NCBI GenBank assembly: GCA_030522415.1
Contig: CM060109.1
Location: 24,527,301-24,591,300 of the forward strand
DNA from: Channallabes apus
Taxonomy: Eukaryota > Chordata > Actinopteri > Siluriformes > Clariidae
Direction: 5' to 3'
DNA length: 64,000 nt
In this document: in pieces, positions 1-64,000 of the stretch
How positions within the stretch are numbered: position 1 is the first letter of the stretch
How the letters are laid out: every line of letters begins with the position of its first letter
The notes under the pieces: generated by a model
The model's input: the letters and a program-made list of their open reading frames with translations, nothing else
What the model was told of the DNA's origin: nothing
Database searches by the model: none
Translations under genes and position numbers: made by a program

Positions 1-313
1 CCGGCCAGGCTCAATTCCCGTCTCTGTGTGCATGGAGTTTGCATGTTCTCCCCGTGCTTGGTGGGTTTCCTCCGGGTACTCCGGTTTCCTCCCACAGTCC
101 AAAGATATGCAGGTTAGGCTAATTGGTGTTCCCAAATTGCCCGTAGTGTGTGATTGGCTGTGTGAGTGTGTGTATGTGTGTGTGCCCTGCGATGGATTGG
201 CACCCTCTCTAGGGTGTACCCCGCCTAGTGCCCGAAGTCTCCTGGGATAAGCTCCAGGCCCCCCGCGACCCTGAACACAGGATTAAGCGGTATAGAAAAT
301 GAATGAATGAATA
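1..313 (+). mobile_element. tRNA-derived SINE (Mermaid-like), 5' part cut by window edge
   Basis: Begins at the promoter B-box region (caattcccg) and continues through the conserved body: ggagtttgcatgttctcccc, tcctccgggtactccggttt, ccctgcgatggattggcacc, ending in gcggtatagaaaatgaatga. The body matches the minus-strand copy at 18482-18844 closely and the copies at 26845, 28445 and 34340 more loosely. The 3' tail is a (GAAT)n run. The family name is a resemblance, not a verified assignment. Confidence 0.8.
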
Positions 314-346
314 ACCAATATAAAAGTATACATGTATTTGAAAAAA

Positions 347-350
<4 letters not shown>

Positions 351-405
<55 letters not shown>
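351..405. repeat. (TA)n microsatellite
   Basis: About 27 TA units, followed by a T run to about 421. It adjoins the 3' end of the SINE. Confidence 0.95.
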
Positions 406-411
<6 letters not shown>

Positions 412-925
412 TTTTTTTTTTCATATACAACATTTATTTTCATATTGCATATTTTATTTTATTGTCTCATGTAATTTGGAAACCATTAACCTATGAATTT
501 AAGTTCTAATATAATCTTTAAAATTGATTATGTTGGGAGGGGGCATTTCAGCGCATAACACGTTACAAAATAAATTGAGCTCGCAGTTTTTGCCATTTCT
601 TCAACCAATCGAAGGGGTTGTGATCAGTGTTTCTACTGTCGAATCATATCGCCTTTTAAACCAACGCACGAGCGCGCAATAATCCTAGACAACTCAATCC
701 AGCTATACTAATCATCAACAACAGGTGTGCTCGAAGAACCAACTTAGCCAGACCGTAATTAGCACGATGATCTCATCTTAGATGTGTCAGTTCATCTCGG
801 ATGTGTCAAGCGACGTACGAAGAACGGACCCCAGCTCTCTTCTCTCCAATCCACTCTTACTACATCTTGACTCATTTGCATTACAGACGGTGATTGGATG
901 TTTACCGAGGGCTCAGGGGAAGAGT

Positions 926-930
<5 letters not shown>

Positions 931-1006
<76 letters not shown>
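931..1006. repeat. (TG)n microsatellite
   Basis: About 38 uninterrupted TG units. Confidence 0.97.
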
Positions 1007-1009
<3 letters not shown>

Positions 1010-1329
1010 TGCAGCCTGTGTGCGGAGGGACAGAGACTTGAAATCTAATACCATATTGTGTAGTGTCCCTTTTTCGGTGGATTTTTCCGCTACCGCAGAT
1101 CATTTTATCAACTTGTAATATATTAATTTTGTCAGTATATTAACATGTGCTTTCTCAACATTTAAAAATTTTGATTTGAGGGGGAAAGACATTTATTTGA
1201 GGGGGCTCTGCCCGCTCTTGCCCACCACCCCCCGTAGAGCCGGCCTCGTTCATAGCTGATGCTGCAGCTTCCCGTCCACATAGCAGAAAATTTCGGATGA
1301 TAAAGATACGTCGTATAGACGTCTCCGCG

Positions 1330-1787
1330 ACGTACCTGTGCTATCTGGGTAAGTGGCTTGGGGACCAAAACGTTGAAATTTTGGGTCCATGGCCTGGAAA
1401 CTCCCCAGATCTTAATCCCGTTGAGAACTGGTGGTCAATCCTCAAGAGGCAGGTGGACAAATAAAAGCCCACTAATTCTGACAAACTCCAAGAAGTGATT
1501 ATGAAAGAATGGGTTGCTATCAGTCAGGATTTGGCCCAGAAGCTGATTGAGAGCCCATTCGAATTGGAGAGGTCCTGAAAAAGAAGGGCCAACATTGCAA
1601 ATCCTGACACTTTGCATACTGTAAATGTCATGTAATTGTCGATAAAAGCCTTTGAAACGTATGAAGTGCTTGTAATTATATTTCAGTACATCACAGAAAC
1701 AACTGCAACAAAGATCTAAAAGCAGTTTAGCAGCAACTTTGTGAAAACTAATATTTGTGTTATTCTCAAAACTTTTGGCCACGACTG
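1330..1787 (+). pseudogene. Tc1-like transposase, 3' fragment with right terminus
   Basis: Reads (frame broken by stops) as the C-terminal end of a Tc1 transposase: WPGNSPDLNPVENWW carries the last catalytic glutamate of the DDE triad, then KEWVAISQDLAQKLIES. A TGA interrupts near 1577. The right terminus reads ttttggccacgactg followed by TA at 1788-1789, as expected of a Tc1/mariner end. The 5' two thirds of the element are missing. Upstream, 1160-1250 ends in gtagagccggcctcg, which resembles an hAT-type terminus, so the two may be joined by rearrangement. Confidence 0.75.
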
Positions 1788-3569
1788 TACAGTATGTTCA
1801 GCAGTAAAACACATTTATAATGTTATGCCATTTTAAGCTATTTGTCCTTGCAGTTTTTGTTCACGACTTCTGTACAATGCTAACTAGTTTTTAACATAAG
1901 ACTCAACCCCACATCCATCTCTCACCCCTAATCAAGGGCACTACTTTGCTTGTAAACCATTTAACATTGAACACAATTATTCAACCCCTGAAGCAAGAAG
2001 TTAGCTGATATCTTAAAGTGGAATAATTTAATCTCATATCAGGACTGTCCACCACCTCTGTGGATTATTCTCCTGCCCTTCTGGCTACATACGTAGTACC
2101 GGTAGGAATTTAAACCTACTTTTTAAATTAGGTTTAAATATACTAACTGTCAATTGCTAACTGTTTTTTGCCAATGTCCATTATTAAAAGCGCTCTACTG
2201 TAGAAATGAATTGAATTCTGCTAAAAATAGTGTCTGCTTTGAGCTAAAATACACTACTCTGCTGGGTTTACATCCGGACAATGATGCGTAGAATCAGAAT
2301 TCGTTTCTGAATATTTATCTGTGTTTTGTGAACAATACAGAAATCATGGGAAATGACAGCTTTTTATATGTAGTGACCCCATTTTGAGTAATCCATATAA
2401 TGACTGCCTTAAGGATGTGAATCATTGTGCCGCTGCTACGCTGGTTTTATATCTACTGCAAGGTTAAACTTAAACCAAACAGCCAGTATTTCTGTCCAGT
2501 TCCCAGCTGTTGTCCAGGACCGTTTTGTTTCACCTTGTTGTATTTCTACAGTGCACACTGTATAAGATTTAGAAATGAACGTATATGTGTCTGATTTTAT
2601 TCTTTAGTCAAGTTTCAGTATGTTTTTCCTATTTGTCTCTTCTGCTCTTTGCCTTTTTTTTTTAGATCTTCCCTCTAGTTCTTGTCAATTTATCCACCCA
2701 CTTACAGTCTGTGGGGCTACATTTGGAGCGGCTTGTGCAAGTGCTGCAGTTTATCCGTATTATTCAAAGCACAGTATGCTCTCCTCTGCTTTATAAACAC
2801 TTTCAGGCTCCACTTAAGTTTAAAAAAAAAAAAAAAAAAAAAAGTTATACTCTATATTTTACCTGAAAACACACAACTCAAAAATCACCCAAATTTATGT
2901 TTTGTTCATGAATATTATAGGTTATTTGTCTTTCTGTGAGTCAGTTTATTCTGTCTATCTTACTAATGAAAGGGTCTGGATTGCTTTTCACACTCCGTGG
3001 TGTTGTTAGCATCCTGCTGTTTTCTAGAGAAATCACAGTGCGTGGTCACACTTTTACCTCAGCGGGGCTGTACAGGTACGTCTCAGCGGAATGACGGCGA
3101 GGCTATTTTCGCTTTCCTCAAATTACTACTTTTAAATTTGTGCTGTTTTTGTTTTGAAACATATAAGTAAATGCAGAATAGTGATTTTCGTTTGGTGCTA
3201 ACGCAAAATCTACAAATCTTTCACTGTATGTATACTGGCAAGTAAACAAAAATAAGTTTGTTCAAACCTGGGTTCAAGTAAAATACGATAGACTTTTATG
3301 TGACATTTTAGTTTTGATTGGTATTCAAATGAATTTAGATGAATTTAGCAATGTTAAAAGGCCTGATTCATTGTAATTTGGTTCTTGTTACACACAACAT
3401 ATGTGCTAAGCTTACAGTAAGTGATGCACCGAACACGTTCACTTTCCTTTAAGAAAGCAATAATTTAGAGTATACTAATCATTCATTGGACAATAAAATG
3501 TCCTTACATGCAAAGTTAGTTATTTAATGGAACATTAATTCTTTTGTTCATTCATTAATTTTATTCATC

Positions 3570-3666
3570 GTTAATAAGTACTGTGTTGTGGGCAGGATCT
3601 TTATGGATCTGAACACTGGGCGTGAAGATGGGACACCGGTCCATTGATGGACACCACACACATATA
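3570..3666 (-). mobile_element. SINE remnant, part split off by a Tc1 insertion (left piece)
   Basis: In reverse complement it reads like the middle and 3' end of the Mermaid-like SINE (the ggtgtcc...ccatc...ggaccggtgtccc region). It ends at the TA flanking the Tc1 element. The continuation is at 5267-5400. Confidence 0.55.
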
Positions 3667-5266
3667 CCGTGGCTTGCAAAAGTATTCGGCCCCCTTGAAC
3701 TTTTCCACATTTTGTCACATTACAGCCACAAACATGAATCAATTTCATTGGAATTCCACATGAAAGACCAATACAAAGTGGTGTACACGTGAGAAGTGGA
3801 ATGAAAATCATACATGATTCCAAACATTTTTTACAAATAAATAACTGCAAAGTGGGGTGTGCGTAATTATTCAGCCCCCTTTGGTCTGTGTGCAGTCAGT
3901 TGCCCATAGACATTGCCTGATGAGTGCTAATGACTAATTAGAGTGCACCTGTGTGTAATCTAATGTCAGTACAAATACAGCTGCTCTGTGACGGTCTAAG
4001 AGAATATTGGGAGCAACAACACCATGAAGTCCAAAGAACACACCAGACAGGTCAGGGATAAATTATTGAGAAATTTAAAGCAGGCTTAGGCTACAAAAAG
4101 ATTTCCAAAGCCTTGAACATCCCACGGAGCCACTGTTCAAGCGATCATTCACAATTGGAAGGAGTATGGCACAACTATAAACCTACCAAGACAAGGCCTT
4201 CCACCTAAACTCACAGGCTGAACAAGGAGAGCGTTGATCAGAAATGCAGCCAAGAGGCCCATGGTGACTCTGGACGAGCTGCAGAGATCTACAGCTCAGG
4301 TGGGGGAATCTGTCCATAGGACAACTATTAGTCGTGCACTGCACAAAGTTGGCCTTTATGGAAAAGTGGCAAGAAGAAAGCCATTGTTAACAGAAAACCA
4401 TAAGATGTCCCGTTTGCAGTTTGCCACCAGCCATGTGGGGGACACAGCAAACATGTGGAAGAAGGTGCTCTGGTCAGATGAGACCAAAATGGAACTTTTT
4501 GGCCAAAATGCAAAACGCTATGTGTGGTGGAAAACTAACACTACACATCACTCTGAACACACCATCCCCACTGTCAAATATGGTGGTGGCAGCATCATGC
4601 TCTGGGGGTGCTTCTCTTCAGCAGGGACAGGGAAGCTGGTCAGAGTTGATGGGAAGATGGATGGAGTCAAATACAGGGTAATCTTGGAAGAAAACCTCTT
4701 GGAGTCTGCAAAAGACTTGAGACTGGGGCGGAGGTTCACCTTCCAGCAGGACAACGACCCTAAACATAAAGCCAGGGCAACAATGGAATGGTTTAAAACA
4801 AAACATATCCATGTGTTAGAATGGCCCAGTCAAAGTCCAGATCTAAATCCAATCGAGAATCTGTGGCAAGATCTGAAAACTGCTGTTCACAAACGCTGTC
4901 CATCTAATCTGACTGAGCTGGAGCTGTTTTGCAAACAAAAATGGGCAATGATTTCAGTCTCTAGATGTGCAAAGCTGGTAGAGACATATCCTAAAAGACT
5001 GGCAGCTGTAATTGCAGCAAAAGGTGGTTCTACAAAGTATTTACTCAGGGGGCTGAATAATTACGCACACCCCACTTTTCAGTTATTTATTTGTAAAAAA
5101 TGTTTGGAATAATGTATGATTTTCATTACGTGAACACTTCTCACGTGTACACCACTTTGTATTGGTCTTTCACGTGGAATTCCAATAAAATTGATTCCTG
5201 TTTGTGGCTGTAATGTGACAAAATGTGGAAAAGTTCAAGGGGGCCGAATACTTTTGCAAGCCACTG
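3667..5266 (+). mobile_element. Tc1-like DNA transposon, family 1 (1.6 kb)
   Basis: Bounded by inverted terminal repeats starting c(c/a)gtggcttgcaaaag and flanked by TA on both sides (3665-3666 and 5267-5268). The terminal repeats continue for roughly 180 bp: block 3669-3850 is mirrored by 5080-5264. The element contains one broken transposase gene. It is inserted in a SINE remnant. The first left-terminal bases differ by one from the right end. Confidence 0.92.
4024..5112 (+). pseudogene. Tc1-like transposase, family 1, inactivated
   Basis: DDE/D transposase that would bind the inverted repeats and move the element into TA sites. Start ATGAAGTCCAAAGAA at 4024. A one-base loss near 4066 and an extra base near 4131 shift the frame in the helix-turn-helix region, and a TGA at about 4219 (CGA to TGA) interrupts it again. 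From 4234 a 292-codon frame is open: RTTISRALHKVGLYGKVARR, VLWSDETKMELFG (first D), GGGSIMLWGCFS, QQDNDPKH (second D) and PDLNPIENLW (E, spaced as DD34E). The usual stop after TKY is changed to TTA, so the frame reads on into the terminal repeat to 5112. Confidence 0.93.
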
Positions 5267-5400
5267 TAAGCACATACAATACTGTACATTCATACACTCA
5301 TTTATACCTAGAGCTAATTTACAGTCACCAATCCACCTAATGTTTTTGGGGGAGAATAAGAGAATGCATGACTTCAAGGCTGTGCATCAGTGACTATGTT
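5267..5400 (-). mobile_element. SINE remnant, right piece
   Basis: Continues the minus-strand SINE remnant of 3570-3666 across the Tc1 insertion. In reverse complement it carries the diverged equivalents of the gtccaaagacatgcaggtta-type block and the aattggtgactgtaaatt block. Old and diverged. Confidence 0.5.
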
Positions 5401-6194
5401 TTTTATAAAGAGTAAAGAGTAAACCTCTTTATAAATGTTGGTTATACCAAAAGGAACAAGTATAAAAGTACATTAGTATAGCAGGCGATTATATATCGAG
5501 TATTAAAGGTCGTTTTTACTCTAGTAACTATGTTCTGTTGTTCTGCACAATTGGCAGTCCCAGTTTGACATGAACACCTTTCATAGAAATAGGTCACAAT
5601 TATCAATGTTTCACTTGTATGTTTTTATTTCACGAGTTGACTCCAGCTCCGCTCTCGGCCCGATGTCATGGATGCTGGAGGCCAGGGAGAAGTACTGACC
5701 CTGGCTCCTTATCACTATCACTGGCTACAGACTGAGGGAGCCTGAGAGGACTGAGGGGTCGGTGGCACTGAAGCCTGCTCTGTCCTGCTTGTGATTAATA
5801 GACTCTATTATGAAACAGCAGAGGATGATGGATCTGCTTCAATAAGGCTCTCTTTGGACATCATTGAGGAATGGGTCAGACTGCCCTGCCATGACTTGAA
5901 ATGTGCATTTTAAAAGTGTTTAGCAGTTTTATATTTTGGAAAGGTTTAAGGTTGTTTATTTCATCCATAGCAAAGTATCAATGCCTTTCTTGATCAGGTA
6001 TTTAAAGCTTTAGTACAGCATCCAGCTTTCTGTGCTCTGGGAAAATGAATGTTCTGCAATCGTACATATGAATGAGTGATTGTGTGACGTGAATAAACCT
6101 ATGCACATTTTTTTAATAAGACTTCATTCAATGTGAATGCTTTCATCTGCATTTCAGTCCCTGCGCTTTGTGTTGCCAAGACTACAACTAGGAC

Positions 6195-6198
<4 letters not shown>

Positions 6199-6291
<93 letters not shown>
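6199..6291. repeat. (CA)n microsatellite upstream of nalcn exon 1
   Basis: About 46 CA units on the sense strand, ending 108 bp before the exon 1 acceptor. Confidence 0.97.
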
Positions 6292-6293
<2 letters not shown>

Positions 6294-6366
6294 AATCACA
6301 GTATCTTTGAGCAAATTGAATGGATGTTCAGAGTGGTACACAAAGTCCTTGTTCTGTTTCAAATGA

Positions 6367-61321
<54,955 letters not shown>

Positions 61322-61324
61322 TGA

Positions 61325-61768
61325 CATCGATCAGCCATAACAGTAAAACAGTTATGATTAAAACCACCTAGGATTTTTGGTTCCCCTTGTGCCACTAAAA
61401 AAAGTTCTGACCCATGAGGGGGCATGACTGGATACGGCCTCTGGTGTCTGGTACCAGTATGTTGGGAGCAGGGTAGGGCTCCATGGATCAGACTTATTTG
61501 TCTGGCACATCCTATGGATATGGATGCTTGGTCGGATTGAGATCTGGAGAGTTTGGAGGCCAGGTCAACAACCTTGAACCCTTTTCCTGCCTAAGCCTCA
61601 TGTGCGGCAGGCTGTGATAGTGCTCAGATCCTCTAACATGGCCAGCGATGACTTTTTTCAGCAATTTATGCTACATTGGCTTTTCTGTGGGATCAAACTA
61701 AACAGGCTGGGCTTTAGTCCCTACAGGCCTGGTTGTCCATGATCCTGTCACCATCTTACTTGTAATTA
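61325..61768 (-). mobile_element. Tc1-like family 5 derivative, second minus-strand copy
   Basis: Starts atcgatcagccataacagta and continues with ggttccccttgtgccactaa, ggctccatggatcagactta and cggattgagatctggagagt, then jumps to the other half (cctggttgtccatgatcctg). Internal deletion as in the copy at 52345. It abuts the L2 tail. Confidence 0.7.
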
Positions 61769-61776
61769 ATTGATAA

Positions 61777-64000
61777 TTCAATTCAATTTTATTTATATAG
61801 CGCTTTTAACAATGGTCATTGTCTCAAAGCAGCTTCACAAAAATTAAAGAAATTTAACAAAAAAAAAACTGTATATAGAATAATTATATATAAAATAATA
61901 AATAAATAAATAAAATTATAATAGAAAATAAATAAATAAAAACAAATAATAATAATAATTATAGAAAAGAAAATAATTGGAAGTGTGGATGTGTGAGAAA
62001 AATGTGCAGATAATAATGAGACGAATGAATGAAATTTCTCTGATGAGCAAGCCAAGGGTGACGGCGACGGTGGCAAGGAAAAACTCCCTGAGATGGCAAT
62101 AGGAAGAAACCTTGAGAGGAACCAGACTCAACAGGGAACCCATCCTCATTTGGGCGATAACAGATAGAAATATAACATCTTGTGTGTTGTGCAGGTGAAA
62201 ATTCAATATGACAGAAATTATTTAAATTGACATGAAGACCAGTTCAGCATAGGGACGAGTCAGTAGGTGCAGAGGGCAGATGAGGTCTGGATCACTGGAA
62301 GCACAGGAGCAGCATGTGTAGCTCCAACCATCATAAAGCTGAATCCAGCTGGAGCTGGTCCTTCTCTGGATGCCTCAGGAACCTCGCAGGGTCGGCCTTT
62401 GTCTACTGAAGCTGGCAAAATCTCCCGATGCCTCGGGATGGGTAGAGAAATACAGAACAGATGGGGAGAATTAGCGTAGTTGCCATTCGGTATAGGTGTA
62501 CTGGAGTATGAGTACTGGGATGAGTTATGTGTATGCCAGATTAAAAAGATGCGTCTTGAGTCTACTTTTGAACTGAGAAACCGTGTCTGCTCCCCGACCA
62601 CTGTCTGGAAGGCTATTCCAAAGCTTTGGAGCTAAATATGAAAAAGCCCTACCCCCTTTTGTAGATTTTGAAATTCTGGGAACTACCAGAAGTCCGGAGT
62701 TTTGTGATCTTAAGGCGCGTGGTGGATTGTAGCGTATCAGAAGACTGGTTAGGTATGTGGGAGCTAAACCATTTAAGGCCTTGTATGTAAGTAATACTAT
62801 TTTGTAATTTATTCTAAACTGAACAGGTAGCCAGTGCAGGGATGATAATATTGGGGTTATATGATCATATTTTCTGGATCTAGTGAGAACCCTGGCAGCT
62901 GCATTTTGGATTAACTGAAGCTTGTTTATTGAGGATGCAGGACAACCACCTAGTAATGCATTACAATAGTCCAGTCTGGAGGTCATGAATGCATGAACTA
63001 GTTTTTCTGCATCAGATACGGATAAGATGTTCCTAAGTTTAGCAATATTTCGAAGATGGAAAAAGGCTGTTTTTGTGATATTTGAAATGTGATTTTCAAA
63101 AGACAAGTTACTGTCTAATATTACTCCCAGATCTTTTACTGCTGAGCTGGTAATAACAGTACATCCTTCTAAGCGCAAGCTGAATTGTGAAAGCTGTTGT
63201 GTGCTGGTTTTTGGGCCAATAAGTAATATCTCTGTCTTATCTGAATTTAATAAAAGAAAGTTATTGGTCATCCAATCTTTTATGTCCTGGACACACTCAG
63301 TTAATCTAGACAGCTTAGGTATTTCGTCTGGTTTAGTTGAGATATATAATTGGGTATCATCAGCATAACAATGGAAACTAATCCCATGTCTTCTAATGAT
63401 GTTACCCAAGGGAAGCATGTATATTGAGAACAACAGAGGTCCTAAAACTGACCCTTGTGGGACCCCATATTTCACTGGCATTATACCAGACGGTTCTCCA
63501 TTTAGATCTACAAAATGGTAGCGATCAGACAGGTAAGATCTAAACCATTTTAATGCCTGTCCCTGAATACCTATATAATTTTGTAAGCGATCTATGAGAA
63601 TATTATGATCTATAGTGTCGAATGCAGCACTAAGATCAAGCAGGACTAGCAATGAGATGCAGCCTTGGTCTGAAGCTAAAAACAAGTCATTTGTAATCTT
63701 AACTAGTGCAGTTTCTGTGCTATGATGGGGCCTGAAACCTGACTGAAATTCTTCAAGGATGTTGTTATCCTGCAAGAATGTGCAAATTTGAGCTGATACT
63801 ACTTTTTCTAGTATTTTTGATATGAACGGGAGGTTTGAAATCGGTCTGTAATTTTTTATTTCATTCGCGTCTAAATTAGATTTTTTAAGAAGCGGCTTAA
63901 TAACTGCTAACTTGAAAGGTTTAGGGACGTGACCTAGATGTAATGAAGAATTAATAATGTTTAGGAGTGGCTCTCCAACCGTAAGCATCACTTCTTTTAA
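61777..64000 (-). mobile_element. L2-type LINE, 3' part, cut by window edge
   Basis: Runs on the minus strand from the window edge to a 3' end whose + strand reads ttcaattcaattttatttat then atagcgcttttaacaa, the usual L2-type terminus with a short TTCAA-type repeat. It comprises the RT frame (64000-62525) and a 3' untranslated part of about 750 bp. The 5' part with the endonuclease lies outside. Confidence 0.9.
62525..64000 (-). CDS. L2-type LINE reverse transcriptase, partial (no N-terminus in window)
   Basis: RNA-dependent DNA polymerase of a non-LTR retrotransposon that copies the element RNA at a nicked target. 491 codons are open from the window edge to the stop at 62525, with no frameshift. 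The frame continues upstream at the edge (LKEVMLTVG), so the true start is outside. Motifs in order: [58 protein letters not shown] (first catalytic D), [31 protein letters not shown] (catalytic YADD) and the thumb region with [15 protein letters not shown]. The C-terminal [12 protein letters not shown] and [13 protein letters not shown] blocks are those of the L2 clade. Most intact transposon gene of the window. Confidence 0.95.
   Translation of the reverse strand, partial: LKEVMLTVGEPLLNIINSSLHLGHVPKPFKLAVIKPLLKKSNLDANEIKNYRPISNLPFISKILEKVVSAQICTFLQDNNILEEFQSGFRPHHSTETALVKITNDLFLASDQGCISLLVLLDLSAAFDTIDHNILIDRLQNYIGIQGQALKWFRSYLSDRYHFVDLNGEPSGIMPVKYGVPQGSVLGPLLFSIYMLPLGNIIRRHGISFHCYADDTQLYISTKPDEIPKLSRLTECVQDIKDWMTNNFLLLNSDKTEILLIGPKTSTQQLSQFSLRLEGCTVITSSAVKDLGVILDSNLSFENHISNITKTAFFHLRNIAKLRNILSVSDAEKLVHAFMTSRLDYCNALLGGCPASSINKLQLIQNAAARVLTRSRKYDHITPILSSLHWLPVQFRINYKIVLLTYKALNGLAPTYLTSLLIRYNPPRALRSQNSGLLVVPRISKSTKGGRAFSYLAPKLWNSLPDSGRGADTVSQFKSRLKTHLFNLAYT

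Noticed and set aside
782..1103. Open frames on both strands rich in Val-Cys or Thr-His repeats
   Set aside because: They are translations of the TG/CA microsatellite; the same applies to those near 6100-6480, 18000-18185, 28750-29120, 37175-37510, 55099-55220 and 57159-57530.
4234..5112. 292-codon frame as a host gene
   Set aside because: It is the 3' part of a Tc1 transposase inside terminal repeats with TA flanks.
5141..5377. 78-codon minus-strand frame
   Set aside because: It reads through the Tc1 right terminal repeat into the SINE remnant.

Overview
The window is intronic and exonic DNA of a bony fish, read along the sense strand of nalcn, the sodium-leak channel NALCN. Sixteen consecutive coding exons lie between 6400 and 61252. 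All have AG/GT borders, and they join into one uninterrupted frame of 1,923 bp (641 codons). That frame covers the second homology domain (S1 to S6), the whole domain II-III linker, and S1 to S4 of domain III. The exons before it (domain I) and after it (domain III S5 onward) lie outside the window. No other host protein gene could be supported. The repeats suggest a teleost: abundant Tc1-like elements, L2 and other LINEs, hAT miniature elements, and tRNA-derived SINEs of a Mermaid-like type. Their flavour fits a catfish-like (otophysan) genome, but that last step is only an inference.

Layout. 1-6399 is intron with a truncated SINE, a Tc1 3' fragment, and a 1.6-kb Tc1 element inserted into an older SINE. 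Exon 1 (6400-6531) carries domain II S1. The 11.3-kb intron after it holds an L2 tail, a candidate LTR, a Tc1 copy nested in an older Tc1, several decayed Tc1 relics and a mariner-like MITE. Exons 2-5 (17844-24245) encode S2 to S6 of domain II, including the pore glutamate. A 27.7-kb intron (24246-51975) follows. It holds SINEs, an hAT MITE with a perfect 8-bp target duplication, a wrecked LINE, three Tc1-like elements (two in opposite orientation), microsatellites and a possible conserved regulatory stretch near 36 kb. Exons 6-16 (51976-61252) are packed into about 9.3 kb and encode the UNC79/UNC80-facing linker and the start of domain III. The window ends in an L2 LINE on the minus strand whose reverse-transcriptase frame is open to the window edge.

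How it works together. The only host product is the pore-forming subunit of the NALCN-FAM155A-UNC79-UNC80 channelosome, which sets resting sodium leak in neurons. Everything else is transposon sediment. I found no undescribed gene system. The observations most worth checking are structural: complementary repeats and inverted Tc1 copies that bracket nalcn exons and could affect splicing or back-splicing, a polymorphism-prone CTGT tract forming the acceptor region of exon 2, and several nested insertions with clear target duplications that give a relative chronology.
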